Both the position numbers and the translations under genes were made by a program. Positions 1 to 10,515 of a DNA stretch of 64,000 nt are shown in pieces (position 1 is the first letter of the stretch; the number at the start of each line of letters is the position of its first letter). The stretch spans positions 20,009,856 through 20,073,855 of the forward strand of contig ML681971.1 of the NCBI GenBank assembly GCA_007922195.1, in the 5' to 3' direction. Source of the DNA: Podocnemis expansa. Lineage: Eukaryota > Chordata > Testudines > Podocnemididae. Below the pieces are notes generated by a model. That model made no database searches and was not told where the DNA came from. It saw nothing but the letters and a program-made list of their open reading frames with translations.

Positions 1-1369
1 GAAGGGACCAGAATTGGTGGACAAAAGAAGCCAGTAGGACAAAGCACTAGAAAATGTATCATAACGAGTTACCCTCTGAGATAGGGATGACAAGACCTAG
101 AAGGCCATTTTTACCTCTAACATCTTGGATTCTATTGTGGGATTTGATCTCTCTTCTTCCCAGCGTGTTTTGCACAGCGTTACCCCTTACTCTGACACAG
201 GCAAAGTTTCTCCTTCATGTTAGCCAGAGAAAGCCTCAGTTTAATAATGAGGAATTTCCCAATGGATGTTCTGGCCCATTCATGTACTATCTTAAGTCTT
301 TCAAACATTCATTTAAGTAGCAGATTTGACCCTTTACTATTAGCAGACTGCAAACTAACTGTAGCTATAAAAGGGAAAATTATGTCACAGAAGATGCACT
401 GCCCTTCTACGGTCGACATAGGATTTTGCTGGTAGTTGTTGTTTTCTTATGTGTGTAGACCATCTAGTAAAATGGGCCTGACCCTGATAGGCATCCTTAG
501 GTCTTACCTCTATACATATAACACATCATACTAAGAAATACATTCTACAAGCCTGCAGCAATCTTAACCTTAACTTGTCCTGAAGTCAAATAGAGATAAT
601 AATGTCTAACCATCTTTATGAAGTGTTTTGGGGTCTACAGATGATGAAAGTATAAGCTACTACTGTGCCCTGGCTACTTTGGTCAGTCAATTGGAGGCAA
701 AGTCCCTTGAGACCACCTCAGTTCATCCAAACTACTCTGGAACCGAAGTGGTTCTAGTTAAGGAATCCGTCTACACTTTCAGTAGAGACACAATAAATGA
801 ATTGAGACCTCATAACAGCCACCCAGCTAATCTCTGAGTGCTTTAGTGATTAGATTCCTGGTTTGAAAGATGATTACGTCACAAGTCATGGGAGAAGGCA
901 TGTGTTGTTCCACCCAAGAATCAGATGCCTGGTGTGTCACACATATAGAGTCCAGCCCAACAAACATGCTCAGTGTGTCAACGTGTCTAGTGTCAGCACT
1001 AAGAAGCCTTTCTACCCTTCCATGTATTCATGCATAGCGCTTTTCCCTGTGACGCTTTCACAGAGCAGACGGGCTCCTATTTACATCAGGCCACAGACTG
1101 CACCGGCATCAGCGCTGGAACTCGGTTTTTCAGACTCATCGTCCCACACTCTAATGCCCAGCACCATCAATAATCTCCAGGGCAGGCATAAAAACCACAT
1201 ATGCTTTGCTACAGCAGTTGGGTGCAATTAGCTATAGAGATGCAGCAGTCCATTAATAAACAGACCAGGAAAGACCAGCAACAAACAGGGAGTAAAGCTC
1301 TTCATAGGAAACACTCAGCCCAGGAAATTAAAATGTCACCATCACAGCATGCAAGAGATATACTTTCAG
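1..1369. other. Intergenic DNA, nothing recognised
   Basis: I see no exon with paired splice sites, no RNA gene and no repeat that I can name. The open frames here are short, lack any recognisable protein motif and look like chance. Confidence 0.5.
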
Positions 1370-1550
1370 AGGGGCACCTGTGTTAGTCTAATTCAGCAAA
1401 ACAAACAAGAAGCCCTGTGGCACTTTCGGAGACTGATGAAGTGAGATTCATGCACAAAAGCTCATGCAATAAATAAAACTATTAGTCTTTAAAAGTGCTA
1501 CAGAACTGCTTGTTTTTTATGGTATACAATGTTAATCCGCAGCATGATCT
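1370..1550. mobile_element. Penelope-like(?) repeat, short inverted pair
   Basis: A minus-oriented end (TAGTCTAATTCAGCAAAACA followed by CTGTGGCACTTT) is joined near 1427 to a plus-oriented copy (CTGATGAAG at 1433, then GCTCATGCAATAAATAAA, TTAGTCTTTAAAAGTGC). This is the same family as at least 13 other copies in the window. The hairpin after CTGATGA has decayed and the GAAA box has become CAAAA, so this is an old copy. The class assignment is an inference from the inverted-pair layout and the hammerhead-like core of better copies. Confidence 0.6.
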
Positions 1551-3194
1551 GAATTGCAGGCACACTGTCATTGATACAACACACCAGACCAGCTCCCAAA
1601 CTAAGGTCTTATTCTTCAGAGTTCCAGCTTCTATTTTTAAAAAAGGTAAGTCTCTAAATGCCATGGTTGGAAGGGAACCTTTGAAAATGTGAACTAACTG
1701 CACCCAATCCAGTGGCAACATCCTGAGTTTGCAGGGAGCCTGATGCAACAGCACTGAGGTTTGCACTGTCCTTTTCATTTCCATGGGTACTAATTCACAT
1801 GAAGGTGTTTGAACTGTCAGCATTGCTAACTCTTTCATTGCTTGGGCTCATAGAAATGCAGAAAACAGATACCTACACAATGGGATGTAGGCACTAATTT
1901 TGGTGTGGGTGGGGCTGAAAGAAACCACGTTTTTGCCCTTGTCAAGAAATTGCCAAGCAGAAGGAGCCTAGCTGGAGATCTGAGTCCCAACAACAAGCAG
2001 CAGAGCCCCGAGACCATCTGTGATCATACACTGAACAGCTGCACAATGAAAGCTGCTACTCATTACCGGCATCTGGAGCAAGCAAAGCTTATATTGTGGG
2101 TGGAGTCTGGAAGATTAGCATTGGGGTTTTTTTCCTATTTCTACCCCTGTTTTGGATGCACAGGCTTCTGCACTCCATTAACCATCATTATGTTGGTCAG
2201 TGCATTCCATCCAATCCTACAATTCATCACACAGCATTCCAAAATGGGTTTTATGGAGATGCAGGAATCACTTAATTTGGCCATTGACTTTCTACACACT
2301 TTATTAGATTTTCCAGGTAACAGCCAAGCCCACGAGGAAATCAAATAATCTAGCAGAATTAACTCTAACAGCACTGAACATTAATTATGAATTACATTTC
2401 TTGCACTTAAATTCTGCATTCATCAGGGTAACAATACATCAACAGCAAGATTAATGCAAGCAGAGGTACTGATTTGCAAAGATCAGTTGAAATTAACAAG
2501 CATCTTGGGAATTCAAATAAAATAAAAACTGTTTACCAAGAGCAAGGTCATATGGGGGTAATTACAAAGTGCTTCTGGATGGTCCCTTGCTGAGAAATCA
2601 CCATTCAAAGAATACCAGTTGTCAGTTAAATGACGTGTATTCAAATTCATGTCTGATCTTAAAACAATAAGAGAAAATGTTACGGCTTATAAAAGGAAGA
2701 GATATGTTGGAGCAGACCCCCTGTTGCTAAGACTTGAGATAGAATTTTTTTAAAAAGAGGCCCACTTACTACTGGTAAGTACTTGTTTCTTGCAAAAATC
2801 TGACTATCACAACAGGTGCCGAGCATTTTGGGGAGAGATTTTCAAAAGTGCAATAGGGCAGCCAAAGTCTATGGGAATGGGGTAGAGGGGGGCTCTGTCT
2901 TTGAAAACCTCCCTCCTGACAATCTGGCTTCAAGCTGTTGTGCAAATTTGACGCTTAGTGCTAAGTCCTGCCTTCTTGTCACAACATCATACCCTTCCCT
3001 ATGGTATTTTCTTTTTCTGCTGTGAGGAGATACAGGTACCAAAGGTCTGATTTTGCTCTCACTTCACTCCTTGAACTTCCCACTGAAAGACACACATGTA
3101 TCCAAGGTCCAAATGAGACTCAGCCTGTCTGGTACTGAGACTTTATGCCACCCCTGAAACTCCTTCCAGAAAGTTCTAACAAAGCAGAAAAGAA
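1551..3194. other. Intergenic DNA, nothing recognised
   Basis: Open frames at 1905-2348 (+) and 2141-2374 (-) overlap each other on opposite strands and carry no known motif. They look like chance frames. No RNA gene or nameable repeat is seen. Confidence 0.45.
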
Positions 3195-3226
3195 TCACCA
3201 CCACCACCACACACACAAACACACAA
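3195..3226. repeat. (ACC)n/(AC)n microsatellite
   Basis: A short run of ACC units passes into an AC run with occasional interruptions. It sits just upstream of a Penelope-like inverted pair. Confidence 0.85.
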
Positions 3227-3289
3227 CATTGGGAGAAAGTCACTAGTGCACAGTGGTCTAGCACAGGGCCCACACACATACACACAAAA

Positions 3290-3545
3290 AACAAAAAACC
3301 CAAGGAGTTGTGTGGCACTTGAAGACTAACAGATTTATTTTTTGCATGAACTTTCATGGGAGAAAATCCCACTTTGTCAGACACTTCAAAGATCTTTGAA
3401 ACGTCTGATGAAGTGGGATTTTCTCCCACAAAAGCTCATGCAAAAAATAAAACTGTTAGTCTTTAAGTGCCACACAACTCCCTGGGTTTTTTTGATTGTT
3501 TTTTTTTCCTGGACTAGACTAACACGGCTATCACTTTGGAAATTG
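3290..3545. mobile_element. Penelope-like(?) inverted pair
   Basis: The left arm, from about 3299, reads GTGGCACTTGAAGACTAAC and ends near 3390. The right arm begins near 3394, has CTGATGA at 3405-3411 and a GTGGGA/TCCCAC hairpin, and ends with GTGCCACACAACTCC near 3486. The family's terminal block ACTAACACGGCTATC follows, about 3515-3532. The two arms are near reverse complements, so the DNA could form a long hairpin. The hammerhead-like GAAA box is mutated to AAAA here. A target duplication is not clear; ACACAAA occurs on both sides but is short and low in complexity. Confidence 0.7.
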
Positions 3546-4121
3546 ACCTAGACACAAAGCCTCAGGGGAGGCTTACCTAGATGGATTAGGAAGGGGTTGC
3601 TGCCTCTTTGCCTAGGATGAACTTCACCCTTGATTATCATCCTCTCCTCCCCAGTTAGAAAGGCACCTCTCTTTCTGAGCATCCGATTCCATTAAATTCT
3701 CTTCTTTTCCTGCTCTTCTTTGCCTGCCTTGATATTTCTGTACATGTCAATCTGTGAAGGTAAATACTTCAGAACTCTTAAAACTGCCCCTGAAATAAAG
3801 AAGGAAAAGCTTTAAACCATGTATCTATATGGACATGTTCTTCCAGGCTCTTGAAAAGCAGGATGAAAAGCTGGGTGTTTCTTGTAGATCTCAAGGTTTT
3901 TATGTTTTTTGTCATTTATCACAAAACACTCAAATTAAAATGACAGCCACACATGTGCATTGCAGGCAAAGACAGCTATAGCCCCCATCAGATCAGCAGC
4001 TCCAAGACACATTTTCAGTGAGTTTTAGAGGAAAGACTGCAGGCATTGAATGAAATCTTTGTATTAGAACAAATATTCTTCAGATATTTCAAGTACACTG
4101 ACACTCAACAGTTCAGTCTGC
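3546..4121. other. Intergenic DNA, nothing recognised
   Basis: No exon, RNA gene or named repeat is visible. There are only scattered pyrimidine-rich and A-rich stretches. Confidence 0.45.
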
Positions 4122-4220
4122 ATGATCTCACAGACTTTAAGGTCAGAAGGGACAATTATGATCATATAGTCTGATCTCCTGCATAATGCAGGCCACAGAA
4201 CCTCACCTCCAACACTTGCT
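4122..4220 (-). mobile_element. CR1 LINE 3' end fragment
   Basis: The reverse complement carries the turtle-type CR1 3' end: AAGGTCAGAAGGGACAATTA followed by ATCATATAGTCTGATCTCCT and GCAGGCCACAGAACCTCAC as read on the plus strand. The coding sense is minus. Only about 100 bases of 3' UTR remain, so it is a 5'-truncated dead copy. Confidence 0.7.
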
Positions 4221-4257
4221 ACTTTTATTTAATTTTTAATATGTGCCACAAGTATAC

Positions 4258-4545
4258 ACAAATCATGAGTTAAATCATGAAAAATAGTGAAACTGGCTTA
4301 AAATCATGAGACTTAATAATCTGGGGTTCTTGTTATTTAATTGCCAGCTTTTAGCCTTTAGGGTGCCCTTGGGTTGTGTTTTTAACCTTTTCTCTTCAAC
4401 CATATTGGCTAGAAACTTACTTTAAAAAAAAAAAAAAAAGAAAGTTCAGAGTCTCATGTATTCAAATGACTCCAGGATATGGGACTTTAAAAAGAAACCA
4501 AATATCATGATACTCAAAACAAAATCCTGCACGTTGCCAAATCTG
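4258..4545. repeat. Unclassified interspersed repeat (ATCATGAG type)
   Basis: Repeated AAATCATGAG motifs lead into GGGTGCCCTTGGGTTGTGTT, then a 15-base A-run at 4425-4439, then TCTCATGTA and ATATCATGATACTC. I recall the same order of motifs from other turtle and bird sequence, but I cannot name the family. ATCATGAG-like motifs at both ends suggest a foldback DNA element. Confidence 0.4.
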
Positions 4546-4795
4546 TCGACGTGTACCTGTAATAGAGCTTATTGAACAGCTTGTTGGCAAAGTTTTCAAA
4601 AGCTCGTAGGTGACTTTCAATGGGAGCTGTGCACCTAAGCTGCTTAACTGCTTTTGAAAATCCCACCCATTTTGAATAACAGACAAAGCACTCTATGGGA
4701 ATAACACCACCGACTTCAAGACAATTCCATCAGCTGAGACTTTGACACAATATTTATTAGAGTTGATTGTATTTCTGTTCCTTGCTCTTTGTTGT

Positions 4796-4890
4796 TGGGT
4801 TTTTTGTTTGTTTGTTTGTTTTTTGCGGGGGGGGGGTGGTTGGTTGCCTGCTTGCTTGGTTTGGTCTGGTGTGGTTTGGTTTTGGACTGA
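4796..4890. repeat. GTTT/GGTT low-complexity tract
   Basis: A (GTTT)n run is followed by a 9-10 base G run and then GGTT/GGTGT-rich sequence. All overlapping open frames are low complexity (Phe/Cys/Val/Gly) and are not genes. Confidence 0.8.
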
Positions 4891-5169
4891 CTTTAAAACT
4901 GCTGAAGAACTTTGGTTGGAATTTTCAAATGAAATCCCTGCAGGTGTCTAGTTCACTGAGGTTCTTTGGTAAATTCCAGCCTGGGTCCAGACAGTTACTC
5001 AAATTTACTTCAGCTGAGGACTGACCTTCAAAGCTCAGTTCTTGCAGACCCTCCTTGTGCATTCCAGAGCATGGAGTGATTTGGATTTAGGGTCCATTTA
5101 TCTGAACAGCCAAAGTACCAATCCTGAGGGATTCTCAAAGGGAAGGTGTTACAGAAGCACACAAGACTT

Positions 5170-5500
5170 CACAAATAATAATATAGGCTCTCTGTGAGAT
5201 AGGGGCATATTTTTAACCTCAGATAAAGAAATTCAGGAACAAAGAGACAAAGAATTGATTGTCCATTACCCCATGTGCCACCACTCACATACCATTGCTG
5301 TGTGGGAGCAAAATACCAGCACCTGAATGAGTGGAGAATTCTGATTGAATTTTGTCTCGGTAGGGGTGATTCAGAGCATCTGTAAGAGACAGGAATGGAA
5401 CCTGGATCTCGCACCTCTGATTCCAGGGCTTAGCCTGCAAGAAAAGATTTCCTCCCAAATAAATGACTCTATTTTTGAATCAAGCTCCCACACACATTGC
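5170..5500 (-). repeat. MIR-like SINE remnant plus local repeat unit, copy 1
   Basis: The segment has the reverse-strand layout of a MIR-type SINE: a decayed region matching the fraction-of-bases 'gaaattcaggaacaaagag' block, then GGAACCTGGATCTCGCACC and TTCCAGGGCTTAGCCTGCAAG. Its right part, about 5370-5500, is closely matched at 6398-6643, including the downstream AAAAGATTTCCTCCC and the CTCCCACACACATT region. The pair is therefore either a local direct duplication or two copies of one longer repeat family. Confidence 0.45.
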
Positions 5501-5683
5501 ACAGATACACACCAGGATGCAGAGTGCAAGTCAGTGGACAAGTAGGTTCTAAGGCCAACATTTTTCATATGGCTTCTGACTTGGCTGAGACATCTTATGC
5601 TTTGTTTCCAGAACTGCTGAGCACCTGCAGTATCTGCTAACATCAGGCAAAGCCATGACCATTCGACCTCTGAAAAGTCTAGA

Positions 5684-6100
5684 TTCATAGATTTTGAAGT
5701 CAGAAGGGACCACTATGATCTGACCTCCTGCACAACGCAGGCCACAGAACCTCACCTGCCCGCTCCTGTAATAGACATCTAACCTATGATTGAGTCACTG
5801 AAGTCCCCAAATCATGGTTTAAAGACTTCAAGGACAGAGAAACCACCAGCAAGTGACTCATACCCCATGCTACAGCGGAAGGTGAAAAATCCCCAGGGTC
5901 ACTGACAATCTGCCCTGAGGAAAAATCCCCTCCTAACTCCAAATATAGCAATCAGCTAATTCCTGCACATGTTCAAGACTCACCAGCCAGACACGCAAAA
6001 AAGAATTCTCAGAACTGACCCCATCTAACATCCCTTCACAGGTCCCATTGGCATATTTGCTATTAGCAGTCAAAGATCCAGGGCCTCTCAGTTTGGGCAC
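5684..6100 (-). mobile_element. CR1 LINE 3' UTR fragment
   Basis: The plus strand begins TCATAGATTTTGAAGTCAGA then AGGGACCACTATGATCTGAC, which is the reverse complement of a turtle CR1 3' end. It continues through ACTTCAAGGACAGAGAAACC and AACTCCAAATATAGCAATCA to ACCAGCCAGACACGCAAAAA. The order of blocks matches the longer CR1 copies at 33590-34190 and, in the other direction, 55068-55848. Noncoding and decayed. Confidence 0.75.
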
Positions 6101-6105
6101 CCCAT

Positions 6106-6350
6106 AAAAACAGCCATATTGGTTCACACCAATGATCCATCTAGCCCAGCATCCTGTCTTCTCACAACAGCCAATGCAGGTGCTTCAGAGAGAATGAACA
6201 GAACAGGCAATCATTGAGCGATCTATCCCCCATCATCCACTCCCAGCATCAAGCAGGTAGAAGCTAGGGACCCCCAGAGCACAAGACTACATCCCTGACC
6301 ATCTTGCCAATAGCTGTCAATAGAGCATCAAAATTCAGGTACAGAAAGCC
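6106..6350 (-). mobile_element. CR1 LINE fragment, second subfamily
   Basis: Blocks CCATCTAGCCCAGCATCCTG, GAATGAACAGAACAGGCAAT and ATCCACTCCCAGCATC are the familiar reversed end of another reptile CR1 subfamily (consensus recalled: ACAGCCATACTGGGTCAGAC and onward). It lies directly after the previous CR1 fragment. No open frame survives. Confidence 0.7.
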
Positions 6351-6397
6351 AGAGGCCATTTTGAAAATCCTGATGTCAATGCCTTATTAGGGGGTTA

Positions 6398-6643
6398 TAC
6401 ATGACATCTGTGGGAGACATAAATAGAACCTGCAAAACAGCACTTTTAAAGACTAACCATTTTATTTATCGCATGAGCTTTTGTGGGAGACATGCCTTGT
6501 ATGTTTTACTAAACTCAAGTAACATAGCTAGCGCTTTGACTAGAACCTGGATTTCCCATCTCTGATTCCAGGGCTTTACCTGCAAGAAAAGATTTCCTCC
6601 CAGATAAACGACTCTGCTCTTAAATCAAACTCTCACACGCATT
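6398..6643 (-). repeat. Local repeat unit, copy 2, split by an insertion
   Basis: GACATCTGTGGGAGACA and then AGAACCTGGATTTCCCATCT, TTCCAGGGCTTTACCTGCAA and GATTTCCTCCCAGATAAACG match the unit at 5370-5500 closely. The match is interrupted by a 108-bp Penelope-like element at 6433-6540. Removing the insert and one 9-bp duplication restores continuity with copy 1. Like copy 1 it resembles a reversed MIR-type SINE with flank. Confidence 0.55.
6433..6540 (-). mobile_element. Penelope-like(?) element with 9-bp target duplication
   Basis: A single minus-oriented copy: AGCACTTTTAAAGACTAACC, then ATTTATCGCATGAGCTTTTG, then an end block resembling AACATAGCTAGCGCTTTG. TAGAACCTG occurs on both sides, at 6424-6432 and 6541-6549, exactly as expected of a target-site duplication. 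The empty version of the site exists in the window at about 5397, so the boundaries are well supported. Confidence 0.75.
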
Positions 6644-7883
6644 AGCCCTGATTCACCTCTTCCGACTATCTTGATCTTCAGTGAAGTTACTCCTAATTTG
6701 CATTAGTGTGTGTGACGAAAAATTCAGGCTACTTGTACCTGCTTTTCCTTCATCATTCACGATTGTAACTAGTGAAACTTGTATGCCCCCAAGAAGCAAG
6801 TATAAAACACAGCATCTCCCTGATGCCGTAGAGGGTTTGCCTTCTGACAGCAAATATTTTGAGCCATGCAGGCTTCCCATCACAAGGCAACCTGTCTTGG
6901 CTCCTATATTTAACAATGCAATGGGAATGCAATCCTTCCAAACAGATGAATTGTCATTTGAACAGATGGGCCTCTTAGTGAAATCAGCCACAAAGACAGC
7001 ATAGGAGCATCTAATGTGTTTGCTGAGCGCAAGACTCTGGGCAAGGAAGTAAAAATGGCCATCTGTGAGGAGTGATGGGATTTTTGGGGCTGTGCTATTT
7101 GCCACTACTTCTGGGCTAGCTGATAGCTGCTCGCCATGATGTACAGTATGAAAAATAAAGGGCCCAGTTCTCATTCCACCAAGGGTCCTTTACACTGTTC
7201 TAGCACCACAAAAAGGCCTTTAAAGGCCCTTTAAATTACATTTGCACTCACCTTACGGCCCCTTTATACTAGCAGACAGTGGAAAGAAGTGTTAATGTAG
7301 CTGAGAAGCAAGAACAATGTCATCTCTCTTTGCACTTCCCCCACTGTATCCATTCTGTGCAATGTTATTTTATTTGATTTAGCTATTTTCTTACAACCTA
7401 TACCCCCAAAACATTGATAGCACAATTCTGACCCAGTCAGTGCAATGAAGGGAAACAGGAACACCAATTTCCAACGCAACTCCATTTACAATGTAACCTC
7501 TGCATCCTCTACAAATGGTGAAACAGGTCAGATTGCTAATGGTAAGCCAAAACGAGGGCTGATTAGAGGGCACTCTTCTTCTCCCTGAAGGATCAGCAGC
7601 ATGTTAGTGCTTTCTGGAGAGTCTTGGCCACTAGCCGTCAAGGAGCTAAATCCACCCTATATCCTGTAAACCAGGCCTCCTTGGAGATATGCCGAACAAG
7701 CTACTCTGTCAACCTGCCATCTCTTCCATCATCATCATAGGATCCTGGCTTGAGCCATGCTGGGAAAAGAAACTCCCTATTTCCTTTTTTTCTCTGATTT
7801 TCATGCAGGATTTTATCCTGGATAGTTCAGTAAATCAATAGTGGTGATAAATAAAACACAGCAGTCGACAGGCTAGCTCCTGG
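6644..7883. other. Intergenic DNA, nothing firm
   Basis: The minus-strand frame 6653-7174 (173 codons) has no recognisable domain, and a plus frame overlaps it at 6681-7004. I treat both as chance. A small palindromic AAAGGCCTTTAAAGG-type block near 7210-7235 may be an old repeat. No exon or RNA gene is seen. Confidence 0.4.
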
Positions 7884-8329
7884 GGCTAAGACTACATCTA
7901 GAAGCTTAGTTTGGACTTGCTGAATCCAAACTACACAGTTCAAAGTTAGTTCAAACTAACTGCATTTTTTTAGTTTGAACTAACTTTTTAGTTCCAACTA
8001 GCCACAGTTTTTTTAGTTCGAACTAACTTTTTAGTTCGAACTAAAAAAGCACGGCTAGTTTGAACTCAAAGTTAGTTTCAACTACATAAATGTGGTTAGT
8101 TCAAACTAACCGCTAGTTCAAACTCATTTAGTTTGAACTAACATGACTGCATTGTGCTAGTTCAAATTAAAGTTTGAAATAAGTTGGAACTAAGCAGTTA
8201 GTTTGAATTTACCATTCAAACTAAAAATTATTTTAGTTTGAACTAGGCAGAGCCTAGTGTAGACAAGGATCAAATTAGTCTGGATTAAGCTTCCTTAATC
8301 AGAACTAATTTGCTGGTGTAGACATAGCC
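7884..8329. mobile_element. Foldback MITE built of AGTTCGAACT motifs
   Basis: The ends are inverted: GGCTAAGACTACATC at 7884 against GGTGTAGACATAGCC ending at 8329 (reverse complement GGCTATGTCTACACC). The interior is a string of TAGTTCGAACTAAC-like palindromes separated by short A/T runs, so both strands are nearly self-complementary. There is no coding capacity. The ends resemble those of the element at 25431-25832, which suggests related families. A non-autonomous DNA transposon is the natural reading; the superfamily is not known. Confidence 0.65.
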
Positions 8330-8614
8330 TGGGCAACAGCAGAAGGGGTTGGACTCAGAATAGTTGTGAAAGCAGCTGGAGAGTTAATAAGGTGGAGACC
8401 TGCCTGACATTGTGCCAAGCTGCAGGAACTTCAGAGGAGAAACGCCTCTGGCACCAGCAGGACCAGACTGCATGAAGGGACAGAGAAGAGATGGATGCTA
8501 AGTGAGTGGAAGAAAGGGAGGAAAGAGACAGGGTGGGTGAAGCTGGCTGAAATGAGTAGGGGAGTTTTTGAATACTGAACTCAACTGCTGAAACTGAAGG
8601 ATGGGTGAAGCAGC

Positions 8615-9125
8615 CTACTTGAAAGCTTCTGATCCAAACTGGTTTTTGACAGAAATCAAGTCTTCAACTAAACATTCTGAAAAGCAAATTGGGAAATATT
8701 CACTTTTTTTCTGTTGAAAAGCTGAATGCCCCAAACCCAAAATATTTCAACTGTAAACAAAAAAATTCAATATCCTGCTACTATTCCTTATGGGAGTGGA
8801 AGATAGGTTTTTCTCAGGGCCCTATTCTCTTCTATGGGTCAGTCTCCATTTCCCAGGTTGACAGAGCTTCCCGTGATGCAACTCCTTCCTCTCACCATGA
8901 TGGAGACCTGTGATACATCCTGGGAGACACATCCAGGGAGGGAGCTCAACCAACTGACGAGACTGGGAATATATATGGCTCCCAAACTATAACTTACCCG
9001 GGTGGCATGGCAGCAGCCTTTATGAATCTAAATATTATCCTTTTTGGCCCTCAAAAAAGTCATTTTCAGCTGAAAAGTCAAAAGTGTTTGTTGTGGGGGA
9101 AAAGCCCATTTTCCAACCAGTTCTA
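8615..9125. repeat. Unclassified interspersed repeat with AACTGGTT ends
   Basis: It starts near CCAAACTGGTTTTTGACAGA and ends near CCCATTTTCCAACCAGTTCT. In between are GTTGAAAAGCTGAATG and TTTTCAGCTGAAAAGTCAAA. Inverted ends suggest an old DNA transposon copy. The middle part (about 8790-8990) looks like unrelated or degenerate sequence. Boundaries are approximate. Confidence 0.35.
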
Positions 9126-9378
9126 ATGAGGTGGGGGTAGAGATGCATGATAAGGAGGCTGATATGGTCGCGCTTACTTGCAGGTGTGAGATGAAGACAC
9201 TTTGTATTGCTTTGTTCCAGCTGGAGTCTCAAGAGCTGGGGTTTGTGCGATCTGTGGAGCAACGAGCTGTTGCAGCACATGACATGGTAATTCAGTAACA
9301 GCTTCCAACAGGCCTGCAGAAATTGGCTCATAATGCCTTGCTGGGGAAGGTTAGAGACTAGAAAGATTACACAGGGTT

Positions 9379-9620
9379 AGTGGTTCGCAACCACTGTGTC
9401 AGGACATTAGTGTGTCACCACACTGCTACAGAAGTGCAAATTGTTTTTATAGTAAATATGGAATACTCTGTATATTTATGGGAAATTAAAACAAAACAGC
9501 AATTTATTTTCATTTCCACATATGCTGCATTCACCTGAAATCACATGTCTTTCACAAACTGCTGAGATGCATGCCTATGGATGATGGAGATCTATTAATG
9601 CCCTCTAGTGGCACTGAGTC
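9379..9620. mobile_element. hAT-like element fragment
   Basis: AGTGGTTCGCAACCACTGTG at 9384 resembles the CAGTGGTTCTCAACC terminus of the complete element at 9689-10159. It is followed by GTGTGTCACCACACTGC. A matching far end is not evident, so this is probably a truncated relative. Confidence 0.4.
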
Positions 9621-9688
9621 CTCCCTAGCTGCAAGAAAAATCCATTACTCTTAAATACAAGTCAAATTTTCAAAATCATCCCCTAATT

Positions 9689-10159
9689 CAGTGGTTCTCA
9701 ACCTTTCCAGTAACACTACATACTTCAATGAGACAAAATTCCACAACACACCCACTTTTTTTTAGCTGTATTAGTTGATCAGAAACATCACTTTTACTTA
9801 CATTTACTGGGATTACAGTCTTATTAGAAAGGTTTGCAACATAGTGCATACAACACGTTAAAGAAAGATCAAATGCATTAATGTTTCAAATCCACCAGAA
9901 AAAAATACACGTCATCTTAATTTTACCTTTTGGCCACCTGTATTTAGAATGTGCACATTTTAGAACCAAAAGACAGATACCTCACTTTTATTTTGATGAT
10001 TGATTTTCACGAGTTTTAGGAGTTGTAATTTTGGTTGGCTAGAATATTGGATAAGGTGAAACAATGTTTGTTTTACACACTGATTTTCATTACCTTTGTA
10101 CGTAATTTCACGGCATACCTGGACAGTTCTCACAACACACCAGTGGTTCAAAACCGCTG
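9689..10159. mobile_element. Non-autonomous hAT element, 471 bp
   Basis: The left end CAGTGGTTCTCAACCTTTCC at 9689 faces an inverted right end GTGGTTCAAAACCGCTG ending at 10159. The flanking 8 bases, CCCTAATT (9681-9688) and TCCTAATC (10160-10167), agree at 6 of 8 positions. An 8-bp duplication is the hAT hallmark. The minus frame 9960-10490 runs through the right end and is not a transposase that I can recognise. Old, decayed copy. Confidence 0.65.
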
Positions 10160-10269
10160 TCCTAATCTTGGGGCCCTCTGTTTCTAATTTAGACATCTTG
10201 GGCCTGATATTAAAAAGGAGCCAGGCCAACACAGCCCCGACTGAGTCCATCTGAGATTCGCTGACCACA

Positions 10270-10515
10270 TGGAGACATTTTTGGTGTGGTGCTAGGTACC
10301 CAACCTGTGCTAGGCATTGTGCATACATGTGGCAATCAACAGATCCTGACCTAAAGAGCTTACAGATGACAATGTAAGCAGCCAGAGAGACAAAGGGAGG
10401 GAGGAAACAGAGCAGCAGAGTGACATATCCAAGATCATGCAGCACATCAGAGCCAAGAATAGAATTGAGGTCCCCTGAGCCATAAGCCAAGTCCTATCTA
10501 CTAGACAGTGACATT
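10270..10515 (-). repeat. MIR/L2-type repeat, antisense
   Basis: Blocks CTGTGCTAGGCATTGTGCAT, AGAGCTTACAGATGACAATG, AGTGACATATCCAAGATCAT and TAGAATTGAGGTCCCCTGAG follow the order of a reversed MIR/L2-related repeat, as does 32765-33030. The identification is from memory of the consensus. Confidence 0.55.

Noticed and set aside
6653..7174. A 173-codon minus-strand frame
   Set aside because: There is no domain, no splice support and an overlapping plus-strand frame. It is consistent with chance.
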